The notes under the pieces were generated by a model that saw nothing but the letters and a program-made list of their open reading frames with translations, was not told where the DNA came from and searched no databases. Shown piece by piece: positions 29,230 to 35,428 of a DNA stretch of 35,428 nt. The stretch comes from a virus, in the IMG/VR virus record IMGVR_UViG_3300030389_002065, positions 1,017 to 36,444 of that record; one strand, given 5' to 3'. Position 1 is the stretch's first letter. Every line of letters starts with the position of its first letter. The translations under genes and the position numbers were made by a program.

Positions 29230-30321
29230 TCAAAATAGGTTGGATAGAAAATCAAATAATCCGCCGCCACTGCTTTGTGCACTAGCAGCCAAAGCACCTG
29301 AACCAACATTACCCATAAGGTTAGCTTGACCAAGAGCGGCAGCAAGCTGTGCATCTACACCTGTCATCTTGGCCTCACCAAACATACCAGTACCAAACTG
29401 CTGCGCTCTTTGAGCCAGCTGAGAAGCTGTAAGACCTTGCTGCAACGTATTCAGGGCCAAAGATTCAGGCAACAATGCGCCGCGCAAAGCGTTCACTGCC
29501 ATTTGTGTTTGAGCTTGACGTAACCCCTGTCGACCAGCAAACATGCCAAGACCCAGCTGTGCAGCTTGAAGCCCCTGGGCCTGCCTAGCAGCCTCTAAAG
29601 CCTGTCTTTGAGTAGCAAGGCCAGAACCTAGTCCAGTAAATTGTGACCCAAGTGCGGCTTGTTGTGCTTGCTCAGCCATAGATTGTTGCATAGCCTGCAA
29701 TGCAGCTGTATTTCGGGCTTCTTCTTGCGCCTTAGCAAGTGCTAACTGCTCACCTGTGCCACCAAACATTTCTGTTTGCACACCAAGTCTGCCTTGATTA
29801 TATAAACGCTCCTCTAAAGCAAGTCGTTGGCGCTCTTCTTCTGGCAGCTGTCTAGCTCTGATCCGGTTAAATATTTCTTGCTCACGTTCTTCAGTGCTTT
29901 GACCCACTTGAGACATAAGCTGACTGCCAAGCCCAAACGCTTGAGAGCTTGCCATAGCCTGTTCTTCCAAGCCCATTGGCGCAGAACCCAAAGTTCCTCT
30001 TGCGCTACGAAATAACTCCTGACCAAAATCACCAGTAGTTGTTGTGCCAAGAGGAGCGCCAGTAGCTCGCCTAGCATCTTGAAACAATGCTGCCTGAACA
30101 CCAGCAGCAGGACCAGTAATAGCTAAATTAAGATCACCAGCTTGACCAACTGTACCCCTGGTAGTTCCTGTAGTTATACCAAAGGGTTGAAACTGTGATT
30201 TTTGAAAAACATCTTCAGCAATCGTATTAGCATCTGCTTGAGTAGTATCACCAGCTTCGCCAAGAACATCATAGGCTTTATAAACCGCTGCTAAACCCGC
30301 CAAATCACCTAAAAGAGACAT
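29230..30321 (-). CDS. Internal virion protein, Ala/Gln-rich
   Basis: 363 residues with a hydrophobic-helical N-terminus (MSLLGDLAGLAAVYKAYDVL) and long A/Q/G/L-rich amphipathic middle (GLGSGLATQRQALEAARQAQ, then GLQAAQLGLGMFAGRQ). Such composition is usual for the smallest podovirus internal or ejection protein that interacts with membrane. It directly precedes the 494-residue core protein in the operon. There is an AT-rich gap (30322-30358) ahead with TATATA that may help initiate transcription or translation. Confidence 0.65.
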   Translation of the reverse strand: MSLLGDLAGLAAVYKAYDVLGEAGDTTQADANTIAEDVFQKSQFQPFGITTGTTRGTVGQAGDLNLAITGPAAGVQAALFQDARRATGAPLGTTTTGDFGQELFRSARGTLGSAPMGLEEQAMASSQAFGLGSQLMSQVGQSTEEREQEIFNRIRARQLPEEERQRLALEERLYNQGRLGVQTEMFGGTGEQLALAKAQEEARNTAALQAMQQSMAEQAQQAALGSQFTGLGSGLATQRQALEAARQAQGLQAAQLGLGMFAGRQGLRQAQTQMAVNALRGALLPESLALNTLQQGLTASQLAQRAQQFGTGMFGEAKMTGVDAQLAAALGQANLMGNVGSGALAASAQSSGGGLFDFLSNLF

Positions 30322-30358
30322 TCAACTATCCCTCCAAAAACTTTATTTATATATACAA

Positions 30359-31876
30359 TCACAATGTTTTGCCTACTAAAGCCAGTACGTTCATATTCTG
30401 TAGCGATATAGATGCACCGTTTACTTCCGCCTGCAAACCTACGGAAATAACAGTGCCATTCCCCGTGCAGTTTAAAGATTTGCGACTTATTAAATCGCCC
30501 AAGGAAAACTCAACTTGTGTAAATTCTGACACACCATAAAATCCTGGTGAAACTGTGCCTATCTTAAATGTCGATGTATTTGCCTCAACTGAAAAATCAT
30601 ATGTCCAACTAAGAACTATGTCTGAGTTACTACCACCAATAATCGTGGGTCGTATCTTTTTCAATATCTTAATTTTTGATGCATCGCCAAAGGTCAAACC
30701 AGGGCTTGAATATCGGAAAATATAAGATGAGTTGTTGTCATCAAAACCATCGTATTTACCAATGCCATCTGTAGTGCCTATATAAACTGTTCCGTCTCTA
30801 TCCCTACCAAAAGACTTAAAATTTACACTAGGCCATTTTGTTACACGAAACGCACCATTTTCTAGTCGACCTCTAAGGTCAAAACAGTAAACAAGGTTGC
30901 TATCAGGTAAAGCTAGTAAATAAAAATAGTTTTCAGGGCTATATACTGTGCTGGCAGGGCTGGTTTTGGATGCAATCTTGCTAATTAAATCTTGTTTTAC
31001 ATTGCGACTTAACTCAGATATAGGCAAAGACTTTTCTTGTATTGTCCTGCCAAGGCTTCTTAAACCATCATCACTCAAAAACAATAGATCAGTACCAATA
31101 TTGACTACTGTTTTTCGATCTATGCAGCCAACACCAGAAATTGTATCGCTAATCGCCATGTTTGCAGGGCTATCAGCGCCGCCATAAACAATAATGCTGT
31201 GCTCACCAAGAACAACAAGAAAGTCATTGTGCGCTGCTAAAGCAACAATCTTATCAGCACCATTAGGCCAAGCCTTAGATACATCAATGTTCCCACTTGA
31301 GCCGCCTGTAAAAGCATTACCATTCAACAAATCAGACCAATAAATAATCGTGTCATTAGTAGCATTGCCAGCAATAAATAACCTTCCAAATGCAGCAACT
31401 ACCTCATTAGCCTTAAAAGTAGCATTAGTGGCACTGCCATTAGCCACCGTAAAAGTTCTCAGCCCATTGCTATTATCGTGAACTAGTGGATCAAAACCTC
31501 TTTGGAAAAAGTAAGCCTTGTCGTTGAAGTTTACGATCTTCCAATCATTTGCTGTAATTGTGTATGAGCCAGGAGTTACATCTGTCAGTGTGGTTGTGCC
31601 GCTCATGATCTTATTATTACCAGTGCTAAATATCGTTTCGTTGCCAGCACTGTCGTAGAACTCATGGATATTATGGATATGATCTGAGCCCAACGCTGTT
31701 TTGTTGGTGGTCAAAACATTATTACCTTGGCGAGATGCTAATCGGCCCTGTCGATCAATAATTGCATTATCTGCGATTTCTGCGAATGACGTATCTTGGG
31801 CAATAGGAGAATCTTCCAAGTTAACGCCCTTAAAGGCAGGAGCGACAAGATCAATGCTGCGTAACGGCTGTGCCAT
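30359..31876 (-). CDS. Tail accessory / stabilisation protein (P22 gp10-like)
   Basis: 505 residues. The N-terminus LRSIDLVAPAFKGVNLEDSP followed by AEIADNAIIDRQGRLASRQG is typical of the P22 gp10-type stabilisation or tubular B-type proteins that build the tail nozzle. Central segments show a beta-propeller-like repeat (DKIVALAAHNDFLVVLGEHS, then LLFLSDDGLRSLG). It follows the adaptor gene by eight bases, the usual adaptor-nozzle pair. It should form a ring closing the packaged head. Confidence 0.8.
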   Translation of the reverse strand: MAQPLRSIDLVAPAFKGVNLEDSPIAQDTSFAEIADNAIIDRQGRLASRQGNNVLTTNKTALGSDHIHNIHEFYDSAGNETIFSTGNNKIMSGTTTLTDVTPGSYTITANDWKIVNFNDKAYFFQRGFDPLVHDNSNGLRTFTVANGSATNATFKANEVVAAFGRLFIAGNATNDTIIYWSDLLNGNAFTGGSSGNIDVSKAWPNGADKIVALAAHNDFLVVLGEHSIIVYGGADSPANMAISDTISGVGCIDRKTVVNIGTDLLFLSDDGLRSLGRTIQEKSLPISELSRNVKQDLISKIASKTSPASTVYSPENYFYLLALPDSNLVYCFDLRGRLENGAFRVTKWPSVNFKSFGRDRDGTVYIGTTDGIGKYDGFDDNNSSYIFRYSSPGLTFGDASKIKILKKIRPTIIGGSNSDIVLSWTYDFSVEANTSTFKIGTVSPGFYGVSEFTQVEFSLGDLISRKSLNCTGNGTVISVGLQAEVNGASISLQNMNVLALVGKTL

Positions 31877-31884
31877 AACCTATC

Positions 31885-32532
31885 CTACGGTGTGTAGAAA
31901 ATTGTTTCTTCTGGGTGCTTTTGTGCATCCAGAGCAATCGCATCAGACAAATGCCTGTCAGCAATTGCAAAGTATTCAGCAGTAGACGTACCGCCTGTTT
32001 CACCTCTTTCTCTAGACAGCAAGGCTATTGCCATGTGCAAAACAGGAGCGCTAGGTATAGCCAGAGTGTCACTATTTGCTGATAGTGCTACATTTCTTAA
32101 AACTAAACGAACCTTTAGCGTATATGCCTGGTCAGGTGTCGGATATAACTTGACCTGAGTATCACTGTTACCATCCACCCCAGCATAGGTAAAGTATTTG
32201 GGTGAACCCGTAAGACTTTCTTGGATAAACTCCTTATCATCAAACCAGTTCTGAGTCTGATACTCGACTAGGCAGTTAGAAGTATCATTGATAAAGTTGA
32301 GAACCTTACCTTCGCTTTGACTCCCAGTTAGTGAGTACAGATTGTCACCATTCGAGGTAGTGATTGTTAAAGTATTGCGTAATGGCGACCAATCCCATGC
32401 AGTTTCCACAAGATCTTTGGCGTCATTTACATAATCACCCACCATTTTGCTGTAAGTGTTTTCCGATACATTGCTAACTTCATCTTCTCTAAGACGCCGC
32501 AACACTCCATTCACTAAATTCAAGTATGTCAT
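31885..32532 (-). CDS. Head-tail adaptor (P22 gp4 / T7 gp11-like)
   Basis: 215 residues. The helical start MTYLNLVNGVLRRLREDEVS, then YVNDAKDLVETAWDWSPLRN, and beta-rich middle (NTLTITTSNGDNLYSL) plus a conserved AIPSAPVLHMAIALLSRERG segment match podovirus adaptor/tubular A proteins. It binds the portal and starts the tail. The start overlaps the stop of the repeat-rich acidic protein. Its start region carries GTTTACATAATG, shared with the scaffold gene start at 7152. Confidence 0.85.
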   Translation of the reverse strand: MTYLNLVNGVLRRLREDEVSNVSENTYSKMVGDYVNDAKDLVETAWDWSPLRNTLTITTSNGDNLYSLTGSQSEGKVLNFINDTSNCLVEYQTQNWFDDKEFIQESLTGSPKYFTYAGVDGNSDTQVKLYPTPDQAYTLKVRLVLRNVALSANSDTLAIPSAPVLHMAIALLSRERGETGGTSTAEYFAIADRHLSDAIALDAQKHPEETIFYTP

Positions 32533-34391
32533 TATGTAAACATCCCGCGATTTCTTTGAATAATCCCGTCTAGTGCATTGCTGGGACTATTTTCAATGCT
32601 TCTTTCTAGCTGCTGAACATAATCTGCTTGCCCTATAGAGACATTCGTTAATGCTGGAGTATCAAAACTCAGTCGATACATAAAATCCGTGGCTTTTGGA
32701 GCAGCCGCAGCAATACCCACCCCACCGCCAAAATCTTTGAATAGCTCAAATAAGGAATTTTCACCATCTTTGTCGCCTTCAGAACCACCACTATCTTTTG
32801 TTCCAGCAAGATCGGATACCATTTCGGCATCCTTATTAAATACTTGATCTTGGCTTAACTCGCCATCCTTGTTTAAGTCACTGGTTTCAGTGCCATCTTT
32901 ATTTCCAGCACCAGAGTTTTGATCTTCTCCACTAGGGTCACCATCTTTATTCTTCGTATCAGCTGATTGCTCTTCTCCACCAGAACCACCATCTTTATTT
33001 TGCGCATTAGTAGATGAATCCTCTGTGTCTTTGTTTTGAGTATCTGCAGATGAGTCCTCAGTATCTTTATTCTGCGTATCAGCAGTAGAATCTTCAGTAT
33101 CTTTATTCTGAGTATCCGCGTTTGAATCTTCAGTATCTTTGTTTTCAATATTAGAATTTGAGTCTTCAGTATCTTTATTCTGTGTATCTGTATTGGAATC
33201 TTCAGTGTCTTTATTCTGAGCGTCTACAGTTGAATCCTCTGTATCCTTATTTTGAGTATCAACACTAGAGTCCTCAGTATCTTTGTTTTGCACATCCAAT
33301 GATGAATCTTCGGTATCTTTATTAGAAACCAAATCAGTTACTTGCTCAGTATCTTTATTTTGAATTTCTACAATTTCATCTTCAGTGTCTTTATTTTGAG
33401 TAGTGTCACCAAAAGCATCCTCCGTGGTGTCTTTGTTGCCAACAGACTCATTTATAGATTCAGTTAGATCTTTTTCTTTCTGCTCTGCCTCAGAAGTATC
33501 ATCTGGCGTAGTATCTTTTAAAGCCTGCTCAGCAGCATCTTTTGCCGCTTCCTCTGCATCCTTTTCTTTTTCTTCTGTTTCTTCAGGATCTTTAAGCTCA
33601 GACTCTGGATCTTCAATGACGTTTTTTTCTTTTTGCTCTGTCTCTGTAGCTTCTTTTTCAGCTTGCTCAGCCCTATTATCTTTATCTTTTGTTTCCTCTT
33701 CGGCTATTTGTCCATCCTTTTCTAGCTGCTCTGCTGTATCACCCTGAGTGTCTTTATCTTTTTGTTCTGGCTCAGGATTTGTGGGAGTCGGATCACCACC
33801 ACCACCTACAATAATACTGCCAAGAATATCTTTGTTAAAAAATAAAGAACCTTCTCCACCTATGCTTACATCAGAATCTTTAAAAAAACCCCCAAGTGTT
33901 GTTTCAGTTTCAGTATCTTGTTCTTCTGCTCCGTCAGAATCTTTTGTATCTGTATCAACATTCTGTTCTTCTGCAGTGTTTGTTACTTCATCAGCAGCAG
34001 TCTCCTGCTCTTCTGTTACCTCACCTACAAAATTACCGTTTTCATCGATTTCATCTGCATGTTCTCCAAGCCAATTATTAGCTTTGTCAGTTATTGCTGA
34101 TGAGGCAGTGTCACTTTCAGCTTGTCTTGTCGCTACATCAACAGCAGCCTGGCCTGTGTGACAAACGCCAGCGGCAAAATAACCTCCGCTAGCAGCGCAC
34201 TGCTGCATTATCGCTTGTCTTTGTTTTTCTCTTTCTTCAGCAGATTCTGGAGAAAGTGAGTTTATTAATACTCTTGTGCCACCAGTAGCAAATGTCTGGT
34301 TAAGCATACCTTCAACAGTTCCACCGCTAGAATTGCCACCACCTCCTGGATTATCAAAACCAGACTGATCTATTAATCTGCCTTCTGGCAT
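32532..34391 (-). CDS. Acidic NKDTED-repeat structural protein, copy B
   Basis: 619 residues. Residues 1-140 match the partial gene at 1-768 (CHTGQAAVDVATRQAE, then LGEHADEIDENGNFVGEV). Residues 205-320 are an acidic/lysine run (KEKDAEEAAKDAAEQALKD). Residues 333-476 are twelve exact 12-residue units of the form NKDTEDSxxDxQ. Residues 465-525 have looser NKDG units such as DLNKDGELSQDQ, close to an EF-hand loop. The C-terminus (570-619) is folded-looking (MYRLSFDTPALTNVSIGQAD, then YVQQLERSIENSPSNALDGI). It lies in the tail operon; an extended, possibly calcium-binding virion component is inferred. Confidence 0.75.
   Translation of the reverse strand: MPEGRLIDQSGFDNPGGGGNSSGGTVEGMLNQTFATGGTRVLINSLSPESAEEREKQRQAIMQQCAASGGYFAAGVCHTGQAAVDVATRQAESDTASSAITDKANNWLGEHADEIDENGNFVGEVTEEQETAADEVTNTAEEQNVDTDTKDSDGAEEQDTETETTLGGFFKDSDVSIGGEGSLFFNKDILGSIIVGGGGDPTPTNPEPEQKDKDTQGDTAEQLEKDGQIAEEETKDKDNRAEQAEKEATETEQKEKNVIEDPESELKDPEETEEKEKDAEEAAKDAAEQALKDTTPDDTSEAEQKEKDLTESINESVGNKDTTEDAFGDTTQNKDTEDEIVEIQNKDTEQVTDLVSNKDTEDSSLDVQNKDTEDSSVDTQNKDTEDSTVDAQNKDTEDSNTDTQNKDTEDSNSNIENKDTEDSNADTQNKDTEDSTADTQNKDTEDSSADTQNKDTEDSSTNAQNKDGGSGGEEQSADTKNKDGDPSGEDQNSGAGNKDGTETSDLNKDGELSQDQVFNKDAEMVSDLAGTKDSGGSEGDKDGENSLFELFKDFGGGVGIAAAAPKATDFMYRLSFDTPALTNVSIGQADYVQQLERSIENSPSNALDGIIQRNRGMFT
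32964..33395 (-). repeat. 36-bp coding tandem repeat, twelve units
   Basis: Twelve consecutive units of 36 bases, each encoding one 12-residue NKDTEDSxxDxQ unit (unit starts at residues 333, 345, 357 and so on to 465). The units vary at synonymous and at a few coding positions, so they are not a fresh duplication. The period stays exact in spite of the variation, suggesting selection on the 12-residue length. Confidence 0.92.
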
Positions 34392-34765
34392 TACTTAGCC
34401 CTCAGCTTCATCAGCTTATCAGCACCACGTATTCCAAATGACGCAGATACCGCAAGAAATAATAGATACTGATACCAATCTGGAAGATTATCCAAAGCAG
34501 AAAAACTGTTAGAAACGCGCTGAAGAATAGCGGGGTCATCAACAATAACGCTGTAACCCAAACAAAAGAGCGGAACTGCCAATACAAGCGTCCAAAACTC
34601 GTCTTTCCAGCTACTAGCACTGGCCTCAGCCATCTTTTCTTCCCAGGTGGCAGTGTTACTGATGACTTGCATCTTTGCTTGGTGCTTAGCCTGAGACTGC
34701 TCATGGCGATTGGTCATCCATGTCTTTGCTAACCCTGCTATCGGCCCTAACAGTGCTTGCAACAT
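34391..34765 (-). CDS. Holin-like membrane protein, copy B
   Basis: 124 residues, paralogue of 768-1142. The first 55 residues differ at only a handful of positions and the last 20 are nearly the same (ASFGIRGADKLMKLRAK), but the middle, containing the membrane segment LVLAVPLFCLGYSVIVDDPA, is clearly different. The gene lies between a small membrane protein and the repeat protein, overlapping both by TAATG. Role as for copy A: membrane protein of holin type, function not proven. Confidence 0.7.
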   Translation of the reverse strand: MLQALLGPIAGLAKTWMTNRHEQSQAKHQAKMQVISNTATWEEKMAEASASSWKDEFWTLVLAVPLFCLGYSVIVDDPAILQRVSNSFSALDNLPDWYQYLLFLAVSASFGIRGADKLMKLRAK

Positions 34766-34977
34766 TAGTCATCATCCTTGACGAATCGGCCTTTTTCATC
34801 GCGCCTACGCTTCCGACCTGTTAACTCTTGGACTGTATCGGTTTCCCAAATACGGATACCTACCCAAATAATTGTAAATAGAGCAGAAAGTGGTGGAAGA
34901 ATGGCAGAGATAGTGCCTAAAACAGTGCCAAAGCTGATTACATCTATTACTTGTTTTGTTGACTCTTCCATCTTCAT
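34765..34977 (-). CDS. Small holin-like protein present only in cassette B
   Basis: About 68-70 residues. The start is ATG at 34977 (overlapping the previous stop as ATGA) or, better spaced from AGGA, ATG at 34971; a longer frame upstream is inside the previous gene. Hydrophobic block VIDVISFGTVLGTISAILPP, then LSALFTIIWVGIRIWETDTV, then a basic tail GRKRRRDEKGRF. One or two membrane helices with a charged tail suit a holin. It has no counterpart in cassette A, where the flanking genes are four bases apart. Confidence 0.65.
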   Translation of the reverse strand: MKMEESTKQVIDVISFGTVLGTISAILPPLSALFTIIWVGIRIWETDTVQELTGRKRRRDEKGRFVKDDD

Positions 34978-35428
34978 TTTCCTGAAACTGCTGTAACAAT
35001 AAACGTAATCAATAAACCAGCTATACCCACAAGAACTGCAATCCAAAATGATTTAATTAACGCATCCTTTGCTTCTTGCTGTGCATAAACTTCCCTCTGC
35101 CTTTGCGCCTGAACTTCTTTCATGCAGTTACGGTACTCCTCTAAGCCTTCGTTACCGTATGCATACTGCAGCAATGTTATTACCTCTTTTCTCTGTGTCT
35201 CTATCCTTTTCTTTGCGGCAAACATTTGTGCCGCTTCTGCTTCTACTGAGTTTGCAAACACCACATCTTTGAGCGGATTGCGTTTTTTCTGTTGCCTTTG
35301 ATTTGCATACAAAACATCTGATGCATGGCCCTGCCATCTGGCTACTACTTGAAACGTATCCTCAATGGACTTGCCTGCTTCAATAAATGCTTTGACCCCT
35401 GCGTATGCTTTCGTAGCTGCCGCCGCAG
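34974..35428 (-). CDS. Conserved small membrane-anchored protein, copy B (partial)
   Basis: The frame runs in from the right end (about 151 codons; the first few residues of the N-terminus are missing). It is nearly identical to the 156-residue copy A: KAYAGVKAFIEAGKSIEDTF, then ANQRQQKKRNPLKDVVFANS, and a membrane helix SFWIAVLVGIAGLLITFIV. The C-terminal end differs (TAVSGK versus KSVMG). The final 77 bases are exactly those at 1521-1597. Confidence 0.75.
   Translation of the reverse strand, partial: AAAATKAYAGVKAFIEAGKSIEDTFQVVARWQGHASDVLYANQRQQKKRNPLKDVVFANSVEAEAAQMFAAKKRIETQRKEVITLLQYAYGNEGLEEYRNCMKEVQAQRQREVYAQQEAKDALIKSFWIAVLVGIAGLLITFIVTAVSGK

Noticed and set aside
32964-33395. 36-bp regularly spaced repeats that resemble a CRISPR array
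   Set aside because: There are no unique spacers; the whole unit repeats continuously, codes for 12 residues in frame within a long gene, and varies by codon.
33403-34161. Two plus-strand serine-rich frames opposite the acidic repeat protein
   Set aside because: They are antisense images of the Glu/Asp/Lys-rich coding region and show only S, F, V and C-rich filler.

Overview
This window looks like an almost complete genome of a tailed double-stranded DNA phage with a short-tailed (podovirus-like) virion, probably from a marine or aquatic proteobacterium. The evidence is the gene set: terminase, large portal, scaffold, HK97-type coat protein, head-tail adaptor, P22 gp10-like tail factor, large internal virion proteins including one with a muralytic N-terminus, and a tail fibre with glycine/asparagine-rich repeats. 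No integrase, repressor, DNA polymerase or RNA polymerase gene is visible, so it appears lytic and dependent on host polymerases. The host cannot be named from sequence alone.

Layout. (1) 1-15095, minus strand, read right to left: C5 cytosine methyltransferase (with a second family encoded in another frame inside it), small terminase candidate, M15 peptidase, small holin-like protein, SNase-like nuclease, large terminase, portal, a QueC-like enzyme, a run of tiny lysine-rich proteins, a zinc-ribbon protein, scaffold, major capsid (followed by a UUCG-loop terminator), three fibre or receptor-type genes, and a cassette of small membrane and acidic proteins cut by the left end. (2) 15096-15779: a gene-free, GC-rich, hairpin-dense divergent region. 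(3) 15780-24388: early region, mostly plus strand, with many small unknown genes, a DUF3085-like protein, an ArdC-like antirestriction protein, a YubB/Api92-like protein, a RepA-type helicase, NinB-like and HNH recombination proteins; a minus-strand island (20621-21909) carries a single-strand annealing protein. An inverted pair of 9-bp repeat arrays behind the helicase is a good origin candidate. (4) 24490-35428, minus strand, read right to left: a second copy of the small membrane/acidic cassette, then adaptor, tail factor and three internal virion proteins.

If the ends are joined as a circle, all minus-strand late genes form one continuous block running 15095 to 1, then 35428 to 24490, in usual podovirus order. 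The ends fall inside the duplicated cassette, and the last 77 bases exactly repeat 1521-1597, so the ends are most likely an assembly break at a repeat with some sequence missing between 1 and 35428.

The strongest second-look items are the overprinted methyltransferase locus, the 118-bp palindromic repeat array at 23201-23318, the two structured non-coding regions (15.25-15.74 kb and 18.66-18.89 kb), the duplicated and diverging cassette, the 12-residue NKDTED repeat protein, and a lone QueC-like gene beside a cluster of lysine-rich microproteins.
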